Positions 37,356 to 46,103 of a stretch of 64,000 nt of DNA are shown piece by piece. The notes under the pieces are model-generated. The model saw only the letters and a list, made by a program, of their open reading frames with translations, was not told the origin of the DNA and did not search any database. The stretch is from Oceanobacillus sp. FSL K6-2867 (GTDB taxonomy: Bacteria > Bacillota > Bacilli > Bacillales > Amphibacillaceae), in NCBI RefSeq assembly GCF_037963145.1, contig NZ_CP150144.1, positions 3,968,001-4,032,000 on the forward strand. Reading direction: 5' to 3'. The stretch's first letter is position 1, and each line of letters opens with the position of its first letter. The translations under genes were made by a program, and so were the position numbers.

Positions 37356-38696
37356 ATGAATGGTGTCGCGATGTTTTTGCAACACGTACAGTCATCCAAT
37401 TCGACAAATACACCATTAAAGTCCAATAAACGAGAGGAAATATCAGAATCATTTCACCAATTATTAGATGAGAACATAGTTAATGTATCCGATTTTCAAA
37501 ATCCTGAACAAGGTGTGTTGAAAAACGGGGCTGGGATTGACGATGTGATACAACAGTTTAGCAGTGATGAAGAGGCTTTATTAAAAGCAATTGTTCAAAA
37601 TGAGATGAAAAATCAAGATGATCATATAGGCTTAACTTCTTCTGATGTGGTGAATAATGTTGAATTAATGCATGATTTACTTCACTTTGAGGGCTTCGTA
37701 CTAGGTGCCGAACAAAATGGAATCAGTAGTCCAAATATTGATAAAGAACTAGCCGAATTATTTACTCAGATTCAACCCCTTTTTTCACAGTTGAAAACAG
37801 AGGAAGATATTCGGAATGCATCGCCAAAGATATTAGAGCTACTTCATCATTGGCAGAAATTGACGAAGCCACAAGCTAAGCTGGTGCCATTAAATTCAAT
37901 GTCGGATACTAATGAAAATCCAACAGTTATTAAGCATCAAAGTCAACATGCTAAAATAGCAGGATTAACCCCGGTGGATAGTGATGAAATGAATGGATTA
38001 CAAGCGTGGCGCAAACAAGAAACAAGAGAAGCAAGAATGTGGCATACCATATTGGATACGTTCCAAAAAAGAGAACAACTTTCCGGAAAGCAACGGTATA
38101 ATACAGAATCGAACGTAACCATTAAGGATGTAGCAAAGTGGCTTGGAAACGCAGTTGAACAAGAAGGCCTGACTGTTACGACCGTTCAGACGAATCAGAC
38201 CGTACCAATTTCTAAATTGGAGCAGCATGTCATTCATATTAATCAACCACAGCCGTCGAATAGCCAGGATCAGCAATTCATGAACCAGTTAGAAAAAATT
38301 ATGGAATCAGCAAAACTGTCGGTTTTGCCGAATCAAAGAAATCATCTAACAATTACTTTAAGACCCGATAATATGGGGGAATTAATGGTTCGGTTTACAC
38401 AGGTAAACGGCGAGATAATGGTGAAAATATTAGTAACCACTGCTGCTGCAAAAGAGATGTTAGAATCAAACATTCATCAGCTGAAGAATATGTTTTCGCC
38501 ACACCAAGTTGTTGTGGAAAAGCAGGATGCAATTGCTCAGTCAGCGTCAGATTTGCAGAAAGAGCAAGGGAATGGACAGTTAAAAGAACAGGAAGAACAG
38601 CATTCGAATCAGTCCAATCATGAGAATAATCAAAAACAAACTGAAGAAAGCTTTGAAAAACAGTTTAAAGAGCTGCTTCTGAATGAGAAAGTGTAG
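37356..38696 (+). CDS. fliK: Flagellar hook-length control protein FliK
   Basis: FliK measures hook length and triggers the export switch to filament subunits through FlhB. The 446-residue protein is poorly conserved in the N-terminal ruler region and glutamine/asparagine-rich at the end, with the recognisable Flg_hook domain at about residues 325-390 (LTITLRPDNMGELMVRFTQVNGEIMVKI, then EMLESNIHQLKNMF). AAAGGGGGGAG precedes the ATG. Note that a second protein with such a domain (16898-18646) lies outside the operon. Confidence 0.93.
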   Translation: MNGVAMFLQHVQSSNSTNTPLKSNKREEISESFHQLLDENIVNVSDFQNPEQGVLKNGAGIDDVIQQFSSDEEALLKAIVQNEMKNQDDHIGLTSSDVVNNVELMHDLLHFEGFVLGAEQNGISSPNIDKELAELFTQIQPLFSQLKTEEDIRNASPKILELLHHWQKLTKPQAKLVPLNSMSDTNENPTVIKHQSQHAKIAGLTPVDSDEMNGLQAWRKQETREARMWHTILDTFQKREQLSGKQRYNTESNVTIKDVAKWLGNAVEQEGLTVTTVQTNQTVPISKLEQHVIHINQPQPSNSQDQQFMNQLEKIMESAKLSVLPNQRNHLTITLRPDNMGELMVRFTQVNGEIMVKILVTTAAAKEMLESNIHQLKNMFSPHQVVVEKQDAIAQSASDLQKEQGNGQLKEQEEQHSNQSNHENNQKQTEESFEKQFKELLLNEKV

Positions 38697-38705
38697 GTGG
38701 AGGAA

Positions 38706-39176
38706 ATGACAACAATTGATCCATCGTTATATTTAAGCAACCAGCCAAAAACTAGAACACCGAGCGCTAGCCTTGGCAAGGAAGAATTTTTAAAGATATT
38801 AATGACACAATTACAGAATCAGGATCCTACTAATCCTATGGATGATCGTGAATTTGTGTCACAGATGGCTACCTTTTCATCATTGGAACAAATGATGAAT
38901 ATGTCTAATTCAATTGAAATGCTAGTACAAAGTCAATTGGTCTCTCCTGTAATCCAATATAGTAATATGATAGGGCAGGAAGTCTCTTATATGGATGTTA
39001 ATCAAGAAACAGGTGAGGAACTAGGTAAAGTCACAAGCAAAGTAGTGGCTGTTAGTCAACATGAAGGATGGGCAATATTGGAGCTTGAAAATGGAGAAAA
39101 AATATATGCGGATGCAATTATTCAAGTCAGTGATCCAGATACAAAAAAAGACACAGGTGATGGTATAGCGGAATAA
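38706..39176 (+). CDS. flgD: Flagellar hook capping protein FlgD
   Basis: FlgD caps the growing hook and is lost after hook assembly. The 156-residue protein has the family signature SLGKEEFLKILMTQLQNQDPTNPMDDREFVSQMATFSSLEQM (core FLKILMTQLQNQDPTNPMDD). Start choice is uncertain: GTG at 38697 or ATG at 38706; the latter has AGGTGG at a spacing of about five and is preferred. The C-terminal domain is short, as in other Bacillaceae. Confidence 0.93.
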   Translation: MTTIDPSLYLSNQPKTRTPSASLGKEEFLKILMTQLQNQDPTNPMDDREFVSQMATFSSLEQMMNMSNSIEMLVQSQLVSPVIQYSNMIGQEVSYMDVNQETGEELGKVTSKVVAVSQHEGWAILELENGEKIYADAIIQVSDPDTKKDTGDGIAE

Positions 39177-39189
39177 GGGAGGGAATGAT

Positions 39190-39561
39190 ATGGATCACCG
39201 AATTCATCAAATCCCGCAGCATGCATTACAGTTTCCAACAATAAAAGAACACAGGCCGAAACAATCATCAATTTCTTTTAAGGATATTTTATCACAAGAA
39301 CAGGGCTTAAAGATTAGTAAACATGCATCACAGCGATTAGTAGAAAGAAATATTCAAATTGATGATCAGCAATGGAAATTGATCAGTGAGAAAATGCAAG
39401 AGGCTAGGAATAAGGGGATAACTGATTCACTTGTCGTCATGAACAATGCGGCACTTCTTGTTAATGCGAAGAATCACACTGTAGTGACAGCAATGGACCG
39501 CGAGGAAGCAACGAGTAGAATTTTTACCAATATAAATGGAACTATTTTGATTAATGAGTAG
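39190..39561 (+). CDS. Flagellar operon protein (TIGR02530 / DUF3766 type)
   Basis: A small protein (123 residues) of a family seen in Firmicutes flagellar operons between flgD and the hook gene. The recognisable part is FKDILSQEQGLKISKHASQRLVERNIQ in the middle and NNAALLVNAKNHTVVTAMDREEATSRIF at the end; function is unknown. GGGAGGGAATG precedes the ATG. The gene is absent from this place in the B. subtilis operon as I recall it. No signal peptide or membrane segment. A role in hook assembly is inferred only from its neighbours. Confidence 0.85.
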   Translation: MDHRIHQIPQHALQFPTIKEHRPKQSSISFKDILSQEQGLKISKHASQRLVERNIQIDDQQWKLISEKMQEARNKGITDSLVVMNNAALLVNAKNHTVVTAMDREEATSRIFTNINGTILINE

Positions 39562-39644
39562 GCTGGACCCTAATGGGAAGCCAATATAAGCTGTTGACTG
39601 ATAGATACAGCTAACTACAATAACCATAAAAAGGGGATAAAAAC

Positions 39645-40436
39645 ATGCTACGTTCAATGTATGCAGGAATTTCAGGAATGAAGAACTTTCAAACAAAATT
39701 AGATGTTATCGGAAATAATATCGCTAATGTAAATACGACAGGATATAAAAAAGCAAACGTGACTTTTCAAGATTTAATGAGTCAGACAACATCTGGTGCG
39801 CAAGGTGCAACTGACGCGCGCGGAGGAGTTAATGCAATACAGGTTGGGCTTGGTTCTCAGCTCGGTACAATTAGCAATATCCATACGCAAGGGTTTCAGC
39901 AGGTGACAAATAACCCGCTTGATTTGACAATTGAAGGTGATGGAATGTTTGTATTACAGGAAGAAGGGGGTACAACCTATTACACAAGAGCTGGAAATTT
40001 CTATTTAGATGATGATGGAGCGATTGTTAACCCTAATGGATTATATCTTCAAGGTGCTAATGGAAATATAACAATACCAACTGATGCACAAAGCTTCAGT
40101 ATTCAAACAGACGGGACGATAAATTACATTGATGCTGCAGGCGCCACACAAGAAGCTGGGCAAATAACGCTTGCAAGCTTTTCGAATCCTGCCGGGTTAT
40201 TAAAGAATGGCAGCAACTTATACTTAGATTCACCAAACGCTGGTTATAACGGTACCGTTACACCTGAGGAGGATGGTGCTGCATCCATTATTAGTGGTTC
40301 ACTTGAGATGTCAAACGTAGACCTTTCAGAAGAATTCACAGAAATGATTACGGCACAGCGCGGTTTTCAGGCGAATACTAGAATTATTACAACTTCTGAT
40401 GAGATTCTTCAGGAGCTAGTAAACTTAAAACGATAA
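39645..40436 (+). CDS. flgE: Flagellar hook protein (FlgE; older name FlgG)
   Basis: Main hook/distal-rod type protein in the fla/che operon; in B. subtilis the equivalent gene is now called flgE. The 263-residue protein has the N-terminal SMYAGISGMKNFQTKLDVIGNNIANVNTTGYKKANVTFQDLM signature, a central variable part (with GDGMFVLQEEGGTTYYTRAGNFYLDDDGAIVN) and the C-terminal helix LEMSNVDLSEEFTEMITAQRGFQANTRII. Both ends form the coiled-coil D0 core. AAAGGGGATA precedes the ATG. FlgG naming is an alternative because of its short length. Confidence 0.9.
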   Translation: MLRSMYAGISGMKNFQTKLDVIGNNIANVNTTGYKKANVTFQDLMSQTTSGAQGATDARGGVNAIQVGLGSQLGTISNIHTQGFQQVTNNPLDLTIEGDGMFVLQEEGGTTYYTRAGNFYLDDDGAIVNPNGLYLQGANGNITIPTDAQSFSIQTDGTINYIDAAGATQEAGQITLASFSNPAGLLKNGSNLYLDSPNAGYNGTVTPEEDGAASIISGSLEMSNVDLSEEFTEMITAQRGFQANTRIITTSDEILQELVNLKR

Positions 40437-40446
40437 TAAGGAGGTA

Positions 40447-40471
40447 GGGGGTACACCTAAGTCGTACTCCC
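40447..40471 (+). promoter_or_regulatory. Hairpin between Shine-Dalgarno and start of swrD
   Basis: AAGGAGG (40438-40444) is followed by a hairpin: GGGGGTAC (40447-40454) pairs with GTACTCCC (40464-40471, one G-T) around a 9-base loop. The ATG of swrD is at 40481, 36 bases after the Shine-Dalgarno; folding the hairpin would leave an effective distance of about 11 bases. No in-frame ATG, GTG or TTG lies between. Confidence 0.7.
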
Positions 40472-40480
40472 GCCATATAC

Positions 40481-40699
40481 ATGATTACTTTAAAAAGGCT
40501 GAATGACGATGAATTTGTACTAAATGCCATTTTAATTGAACAGGTTCAGTCGCTGCCGGATACAACGATCTCCTTAATTAATGGAAAGAAAATTGTTGTA
40601 AAAGACAATGCCAGTGATGTTATACAGATGGTTACGGATTACTACCAGGATATAGGATTGGCACGGGTTCAAGTAAAGGCTGGTGAAGAGGATGAGTAA
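40481..40699 (+). CDS. swrD: Swarming motility protein SwrD (FlbD family)
   Basis: SwrD (formerly YlzI/FlbD) increases flagellar motor torque in B. subtilis. The 72-residue protein has the FlbD-family pattern MITLKRLNDDEFVLNAILIEQVQSLPDTTISLINGKKIVV. Only the ATG at 40481 is possible; an in-frame stop lies at 40445. Translation control looks unusual because its Shine-Dalgarno is far upstream, with a hairpin between. The end overlaps fliL by eight bases. Confidence 0.93.
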   Translation: MITLKRLNDDEFVLNAILIEQVQSLPDTTISLINGKKIVVKDNASDVIQMVTDYYQDIGLARVQVKAGEEDE

Positions 40700-41111
40700 G
40701 TTAGTAAAGACAATGATCACATCACTTGTTGTATTATTAGTTATTGCAATTGCTTCACTAGTAGTTGTACTCAATGTGGCAGGCGAAAATGAATCAGGTG
40801 ATGCACAATCGATTGATGACATTGCAAACTATTCCTATGAATCACCTGAAGTTACTACTGATTTAGAAGACGGAGTTTTTGTTAGAATTCAGTTTCAGAT
40901 TGTAACAGACGGGAAATCAGCATTAAAAGAGGTTGAAAAACGTGATTTTCAGCTGAAAAATATTATTATTAAAGAGCTTGCAACGAAAACAGAGGAAGAT
41001 TTTAAGTCAGGACTTTCTGAGCTAGAGGAAGTTATAAAAACAAGATTAAATGAACTAATGGAAGAAGGACAAATTACAGAAGTATATACTATCAATAAGA
41101 TACTTCAATAG
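40692..41111 (+). CDS. fliL: Flagellar basal-body-associated protein FliL
   Basis: FliL is a single-pass membrane protein that surrounds and stabilises the stator units. The 139-residue protein has an N-terminal transmembrane segment (about residues 8-30, MITSLVVLLVIAIASLVVVLNVAG) and the FliL stomatin-like periplasmic domain (VFVRIQFQIVTD ... LATKTEEDFKSG ... IKTRLNELM). The ATG at 40692 has GGTGAAG upstream and overlaps the swrD stop; the GTG at 40683 is rejected. Confidence 0.93.
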   Translation: MSKLVKTMITSLVVLLVIAIASLVVVLNVAGENESGDAQSIDDIANYSYESPEVTTDLEDGVFVRIQFQIVTDGKSALKEVEKRDFQLKNIIIKELATKTEEDFKSGLSELEEVIKTRLNELMEEGQITEVYTINKILQ

Positions 41112-41144
41112 AATGAAAGCTCCTAGCAGGAGGTGGTGTGATTA

Positions 41145-42140
41145 ATGGATGAAGTTCTCTCACAAAATGAAATAGATGCATTATTATCTGCGATTACATC
41201 AGGTGAAATGGATGCTGAAGAATTAAAAAAAGAAGAACAAGAGAAAAAAGTGCGTGTGTATGATTTTAAACGGGCATTGCGTTTCTCAAAAGATCAGATA
41301 AGAAGTATCTCTCGAATTCATGAAAATTATGCAAGAATGCTAACAACCTATTTCTCATCGCAGCTAAGAACATATGTTAATATTTCGGTAACATCTGTTG
41401 ATCAGGTGCCATTTGAAGAGTTTGTGCGCTCGATTCAAAAAATGACAGTATTAAATATATATAGTGTAGAACCGTTAGATGGCAATTTAATCATGGAGGT
41501 TAATCCTAATATTGCTTATGCATTGCTTGATCGAATTCTCGGAGGAAAAGGTAACACAATTAATAAAAACGACAATTTAACGGAAATTGAAAAGCTGCTG
41601 CTCCGTCAATTTTTCGAGAAAGCTGTGTATACTTTGCAAGAATCCTGGACTTCTGTAGCAGAAATAGATCCACGGTTAGAGGCGTTTGAAGAAAACCCTC
41701 AATTTTTACAAATGGTTGCACCAAATGACACGGTTGTCGTCGTTTCGATGACAGCTGCAATTGGGGAAACAACTGGCATGATTAATATCTGTATCCCGCA
41801 TATTATATTGGAGCCAATTATTCCAAAGCTCTCTGCCCATTATTGGATGCAAGCAGAGAAAAAAAACCGGGACGCAACAGCATTTAATAAAATGTCAAGA
41901 AATTTAAAGCAAACTGAAGTTGAAGTAAAATCATTGCTTGGTGAGGGCGAGATTTCTATCAATGAGTTTTTAACATTGAAACAAGATGATATTATTACAC
42001 TGGATCAGAAAATCGATCTACCATTAAAACTTGCTATTAATAATGAAGTTAAATTTCTAGTGCAACCAGGCAAGTATAAAAATAAAATGTCTGTACAAAT
42101 ATTAGATGAATTAAAAAGGGGTGAGCAATATGATGAATGA
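41145..42140 (+). CDS. fliM: Flagellar motor switch protein FliM
   Basis: FliM is the switch component that binds phosphorylated CheY. The 331-residue protein begins with the CheY-binding peptide LSQNEIDALLSAI at residues 5-17, has the CheC-like middle domain and C-terminal SpoA domain (LKQDDIITLDQKIDLPLKLAINNEVKFLVQPGKYKNK). AGGAGGTGGTG precedes the ATG. It overlaps fliY by about ten bases. Confidence 0.97.
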   Translation: MDEVLSQNEIDALLSAITSGEMDAEELKKEEQEKKVRVYDFKRALRFSKDQIRSISRIHENYARMLTTYFSSQLRTYVNISVTSVDQVPFEEFVRSIQKMTVLNIYSVEPLDGNLIMEVNPNIAYALLDRILGGKGNTINKNDNLTEIEKLLLRQFFEKAVYTLQESWTSVAEIDPRLEAFEENPQFLQMVAPNDTVVVVSMTAAIGETTGMINICIPHIILEPIIPKLSAHYWMQAEKKNRDATAFNKMSRNLKQTEVEVKSLLGEGEISINEFLTLKQDDIITLDQKIDLPLKLAINNEVKFLVQPGKYKNKMSVQILDELKRGEQYDE

Positions 42141-43302
42141 TGGCATGCTTTCACAGGAAGAAATTGATGCGCTATTGAATATTTCTGATGATAATACGTC
42201 AGAAGAAAATAAGCAAAGCTATCTTTCCGATATTGAAATTGATGCGCTAGGAGAAATCGGCAATATTTCTTTTGGCAGCTCCGCCACCACGCTTTCCACT
42301 TTATTAAACCAAAAGGTGGAAATTACGACACCAGTAGTAGACATCATTGAAAGAAATCAAATTGGTGATGAATTTACCTTTGAACCTGTAAGTATTCAAG
42401 TGAATTACATAGAGGGATTTACAGGAAAAAATGTGTTTGTTATAAAAGCTAAAGACGCAGCGATTATTGCAAATATAATGCTTGGCGGTGATGGAACAAA
42501 TCCAGATAGTGAATTGAATGAAATCCATTTAAGTGCGGTTCAGGAAGCAATGAATCAAATGATGGGTGCAGCTGCAACAAGTATGTCTACTGTGTTTAAT
42601 AAACGTGTTGACATATCTCCGCCTTCAATTTTAGATGAGGAAGTTTCTGGAGCTGATAATGAAGTCGTTTTTGATGAAGAAGTCTATATAAAGGTGTTTT
42701 TTAAACTAACTGTTGGAACACTAATCAATTCCAATATGATGCAATTAATTCCATTGCGCTTTGCAAAAGAGCTGGTTAATGAGCTTTTAAAGGATTCGGA
42801 CGATCGCGCCGATGAAAATAATGATGAGGCAGCTGCGACACTTGCAGCTGAAAGTCCTGTTTTGCAGGATAGTCTGACGAATCAGCAAAAACAGATTGCA
42901 TATTATGACTCCTCCCAAACAGAGACGAGAAATGAAACATCTGGACCACAATATTTGGGTCAAAGAGTTACAAGCACAGATGCAAAGGCACAGCAAGCGG
43001 CTTTCTCTGATTTTGAGAAAGTTGAGTTGAATTCCGGTCAGCAGCGTAACCTGGATATGTTATTGGATATACCACTAAAAGTAACTGTTGAGCTAGGTCG
43101 AACGAAAAAATCAATAAACGATATTCTTGAACTTGCCTCAGGGTCTATTATTGAGCTTGATAAATTAGCAGGAGAACCGGTTGATATTTTAGTAAATGAT
43201 AAATTAGTAGCTGAAGGAGAAGTTGTTGTAATTGAAGAAAACTTCGGCGTTCGTGTTACAGATATCATTAGTCAGTCTGACAGGATCAGGAATTTAAAAT
43301 AA
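42130..43302 (+). CDS. fliY: Flagellar motor switch phosphatase FliY
   Basis: FliY combines a CheC-like CheY-P phosphatase with a FliN C-terminal switch domain. The 390-residue protein has its own CheY-binding peptide LSQEEIDALLNI near residue 7, two CheC active-site helices (EIDALGEIGNISFGSSATTLSTLL and SAVQEAMNQMMGAAATSMSTVF, each with the Glu-x3-Asn pattern) and the FliN-like end with LDIPLKVTVELGRTKKSINDILELASGSIIELDKLAGEPVDI. The ATG at 42130 with AAGGGGTGA is used; 42121 (GTG) is rejected. Confidence 0.96.
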   Translation: MMNDGMLSQEEIDALLNISDDNTSEENKQSYLSDIEIDALGEIGNISFGSSATTLSTLLNQKVEITTPVVDIIERNQIGDEFTFEPVSIQVNYIEGFTGKNVFVIKAKDAAIIANIMLGGDGTNPDSELNEIHLSAVQEAMNQMMGAAATSMSTVFNKRVDISPPSILDEEVSGADNEVVFDEEVYIKVFFKLTVGTLINSNMMQLIPLRFAKELVNELLKDSDDRADENNDEAAATLAAESPVLQDSLTNQQKQIAYYDSSQTETRNETSGPQYLGQRVTSTDAKAQQAAFSDFEKVELNSGQQRNLDMLLDIPLKVTVELGRTKKSINDILELASGSIIELDKLAGEPVDILVNDKLVAEGEVVVIEENFGVRVTDIISQSDRIRNLK

Positions 43303-43320
43303 TTAGGGGGAATAACCAAA

Positions 43321-43683
43321 ATGGCAGAACGAATTTTAATTGTAGATGATGCAGCTTTTATGCGAATGATGATCAAGGATATACTTACCAAGAATGGTTA
43401 CGAAATAGTTGGTGAAGCACAGGATGGAGCACAAGCGGTTGAAAAATATAAAGAAGTGATGCCGGACTTAGTGACTATGGATATTACAATGCCAGAAATG
43501 GATGGAATTACAGCCTTAAAAGAAATAAAGAAAGTTAATCCAGATGCTAAAATCATAATGTGCTCTGCAATGGGGCAGCAGGCGATGGTAATTGATGCAA
43601 TTCAAGCTGGAGCAAAAGATTTTATTGTAAAGCCATTCCAAGCAGATAGAGTAATCGAAGCAATTCAAAAAGCTTTAAACTAA
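43321..43683 (+). CDS. cheY: Chemotaxis response regulator CheY
   Basis: Single-domain response regulator that carries the signal to FliM/FliY. The 120-residue protein has the acidic pair Asp9-Asp10 (IVDDAAFM), the phosphorylation site Asp54 in MDITMPEMDG, Ser/Thr near 82 (CSAMG) and Lys104 (VKPF): all needed residues are present. AGGGGGAATA precedes the ATG. In B. subtilis phosphorylated CheY promotes counter-clockwise rotation. Confidence 0.98.
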   Translation: MAERILIVDDAAFMRMMIKDILTKNGYEIVGEAQDGAQAVEKYKEVMPDLVTMDITMPEMDGITALKEIKKVNPDAKIIMCSAMGQQAMVIDAIQAGAKDFIVKPFQADRVIEAIQKALN

Positions 43684-43699
43684 GAAACGAGTGAGCGGG

Positions 43700-44359
43700 T
43701 TGAAGAAAAAAGTTCTTTACAGTCTCTGTTTGAGCATTCTTCTTACTCTTTCATTTTTTCCCTGCCAGACAGATGCAGCACCAAACAGTGTGATGGACTG
43801 TCTGGGGGGTGAAAATGATTGTAAAGAAGATGAAATTACCAATAATGAATTGGAAGAAAATGAAAATGAAAGTGATTTACTAGCAAATAATAATCGGCCC
43901 AGTTCCATGGCATTTGAATTGGTTAAAATGTTTTTTGCATTATTACTTGTTCTTGGCTTAATTTATGTGCTGCTTAAATTTCTCAAGAAAAGAAACAAGA
44001 TCTTTAATCAGGTAAAAGCACTCGAAAATTTAGGCGGTATATCAGTAGGGCAAAATCGATCCATTCAAATCATTCGAATTGGAGACAGACTTTATTTAGT
44101 GGGTGTAGGCGAAAACGTTGAAATGCTTCAAGAGATTACAGACGAAGACGTCAAACAAGATATTTTACGACATCAAGAGGAATCACAGGATAATTTTCCA
44201 ATCGGTTCTTTGTTATTATCATTTGTTTCTTCCAAAAAAGATCAGACAAATAAATCTTCTGGAAGCGAATTTAAGAATTTATTCTCGAACGAACTTAACA
44301 ATCTGAAGCAAAACCGAAAAAATATGATCAATAAGCACAAGGAAGATACACATGAATGA
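43700..44359 (+). CDS. fliZ: Flagellar biosynthesis protein FliZ/FliO
   Basis: FliZ is the Bacillus counterpart of FliO, which assists FliP assembly. The 219-residue protein has a Sec signal peptide-like start (KVLYSLCLSILLTLSFFPCQTDA), a short acidic region (NELEENENES), and a transmembrane segment (about 73-93, FFALLLVLGLIYVLLKFL) followed by the FliO-type cytosolic domain (ENLGGISVGQNRSIQIIRIGDRLYLVGVGENVEML). Start is uncertain: GTG 43691 or TTG 43700; the latter gives a better signal peptide and is chosen. It overlaps fliP. Confidence 0.88.
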   Translation: MKKKVLYSLCLSILLTLSFFPCQTDAAPNSVMDCLGGENDCKEDEITNNELEENENESDLLANNNRPSSMAFELVKMFFALLLVLGLIYVLLKFLKKRNKIFNQVKALENLGGISVGQNRSIQIIRIGDRLYLVGVGENVEMLQEITDEDVKQDILRHQEESQDNFPIGSLLLSFVSSKKDQTNKSSGSEFKNLFSNELNNLKQNRKNMINKHKEDTHE

Positions 44360-45017
44360 ATTTATCGATATATTTTCTAGTTCAGATCCAACTAATGTAT
44401 CCACGTCTGTTCGGTTAATACTTTTACTTACCATTTTTTCACTGGCGCCAGGGATATTGATTTTAATGACAAGCTTTACACGAATTATAATTGTGCTTTC
44501 ATTTGTTCGAACATCTTTAGCCACGCAACAGATGCCGCCAAACCAAGTACTCATTGGTTTAGCGTTATTTCTTACCTTTTTTATTATGGCTCCTACATTC
44601 AGTGAGGTTTATCAGGAAGCATTGCAGCCGCTTTTTGATGAAGAAATCACACTGGATGAGGCATATGAGAATGCGAGTGCACCTTTAAAGGATTTTATGG
44701 CAAAACATACGAGGCAAAAGGATTTAGCTCTGTTTCTTGACTATACGCAGACGGAGACACCTGAAACGATTCAAGACATTCCGCTGACGACATTAGTTCC
44801 TGCTTTTGCGATCAGTGAGTTAAAAACAGCTTTTCAAATGGGATTTATGATTTTTATCCCATTTTTGATTATTGATATGGCTGTTGCGAGTATATTGATG
44901 TCAATGGGTATGATGATGCTTCCACCAGTTATGATCTCGCTGCCGTTTAAAATATTACTATTTGTGTTGGTCGATGGGTGGTATTTAATAACACAATCCT
45001 TATTAAATGGTTTTTAG
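44352..45017 (+). CDS. fliP: Flagellar biosynthesis protein FliP
   Basis: FliP forms the core of the export gate (FliP5Q4R1). The 221-residue membrane protein has LAPGILILMTSFTRIIIVLSFVR, the family signature, followed by ATQQMPPNQVLIGLALFLTFFIMAP and two C-terminal transmembrane segments (FMIFIPFLIIDMAVASILMSMGMMMLPPVMISLP). Its ATG lies just before the fliZ stop with AAGGA upstream. No separate cleaved signal peptide is obvious. Confidence 0.97.
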   Translation: MNEFIDIFSSSDPTNVSTSVRLILLLTIFSLAPGILILMTSFTRIIIVLSFVRTSLATQQMPPNQVLIGLALFLTFFIMAPTFSEVYQEALQPLFDEEITLDEAYENASAPLKDFMAKHTRQKDLALFLDYTQTETPETIQDIPLTTLVPAFAISELKTAFQMGFMIFIPFLIIDMAVASILMSMGMMMLPPVMISLPFKILLFVLVDGWYLITQSLLNGF

Positions 45018-45049
45018 TACAAGTATAGGAAGGAAAGGAGCTTCTTTTT

Positions 45050-45319
45050 ATGAGCAGTGAATTCGTATTGACCTTGGCTCAGCAAGGTATTTTTACAATA
45101 TTACTTGTTACAGGCCCATTGCTTATATTAGCTCTTGCGGTCGGTTTATTGGTAAGTATTTTTCAGGCAACGACGCAAATACAAGAACAAACACTAGCTT
45201 TTATTCCAAAGATTGTTGCTGTTTTTTTAGGACTTATCTTCTTTGGGCCGTGGATGCTTACAACAATGGTTGAATTTGCATCATCTATTTTTCAAAATAT
45301 TAATCAGTTTGTAGGGTAA
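45050..45319 (+). CDS. fliQ: Flagellar biosynthesis protein FliQ
   Basis: FliQ is a two-helix export-gate subunit. The 89-residue protein has two transmembrane segments (about 16-38 and 50-75) and the conserved LVSIFQATTQIQEQTLAFIPKI between them. AAAGGAG precedes the ATG. It is four bases before fliR. Confidence 0.97.
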   Translation: MSSEFVLTLAQQGIFTILLVTGPLLILALAVGLLVSIFQATTQIQEQTLAFIPKIVAVFLGLIFFGPWMLTTMVEFASSIFQNINQFVG

Positions 45320-45322
45320 AGC

Positions 45323-46102
45323 ATGCTTGATTTAATTTCTATTACAAGTCTTCCCGTTTTTTTGCTTATTTTAGTACGAGTATTGGCATTTTTTGTTACG
45401 ATGCCGTTATTTTCTTATCGAACAGTGCCACTGCCTTTTAAAATAGGTTTCAGCTTTTTTCTAGCGATGATTATGTTTTATACAGTCGATTCCTCTCAAA
45501 TAGCTGTCGATGAAATGTATATTTTTTTATTGGTTAAAGAAGTATTAGTTGGTGTGCTAATTGGACTTATATCATTTATTATCATATCTGCAATACAGGT
45601 AGCTGGTGGTTTTATTGATTTCCAAATGGGATTTGCGATAGCGAATGTGATGGACCCGCAAACTGGGGCGCAAAGTCCATTAACGGGACAGTATTTATAT
45701 ATGATTGCACTATTATTTTTATTAGCAGTTGATGGGCATCATTTGATTATTGATGGGATATTTAATAGTTATCGTTTTATTCCGCTGGAAACATTTATTC
45801 CATTTCACGATGATTCAATTGCAGAATTTGTCATTACTTCTTTTAATAGCATGTTTATTATTGCTTTTCAAATTGCGATTCCAATTGTCGGCTGTTTGTT
45901 TTTAGTTGATGTGGCGCTTGGAATTATTGCTCGTGCCGTGCCACAGATGAATGTGTTTGTTGTTGGGCTGCCACTTAAAATATTAGTTAGTTTTCTCGCA
46001 ATCCTAGTGTTTCTAGCTCTGTATGTGACGCTGGCAAAAACCTTATTTACATCGATGTTTGAAACAATGCGCGGGCTAATGCAGCTTTTTGGAGGTGCTT
46101 AA
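45323..46102 (+). CDS. fliR: Flagellar biosynthesis protein FliR
   Basis: FliR is the single-copy lid subunit of the export gate. The 259-residue protein has several transmembrane segments and the conserved GGFIDFQMGFAIANVMDPQTGAQSPLTGQY (core DPQTGAQSP) and VGLPLKILVSFLAILVFLALY. Its end overlaps the flhB frame; GGAGGTG before the flhB start is inside its last codons. Confidence 0.97.
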   Translation: MLDLISITSLPVFLLILVRVLAFFVTMPLFSYRTVPLPFKIGFSFFLAMIMFYTVDSSQIAVDEMYIFLLVKEVLVGVLIGLISFIIISAIQVAGGFIDFQMGFAIANVMDPQTGAQSPLTGQYLYMIALLFLLAVDGHHLIIDGIFNSYRFIPLETFIPFHDDSIAEFVITSFNSMFIIAFQIAIPIVGCLFLVDVALGIIARAVPQMNVFVVGLPLKILVSFLAILVFLALYVTLAKTLFTSMFETMRGLMQLFGGA

Positions 46103-46103
46103 T

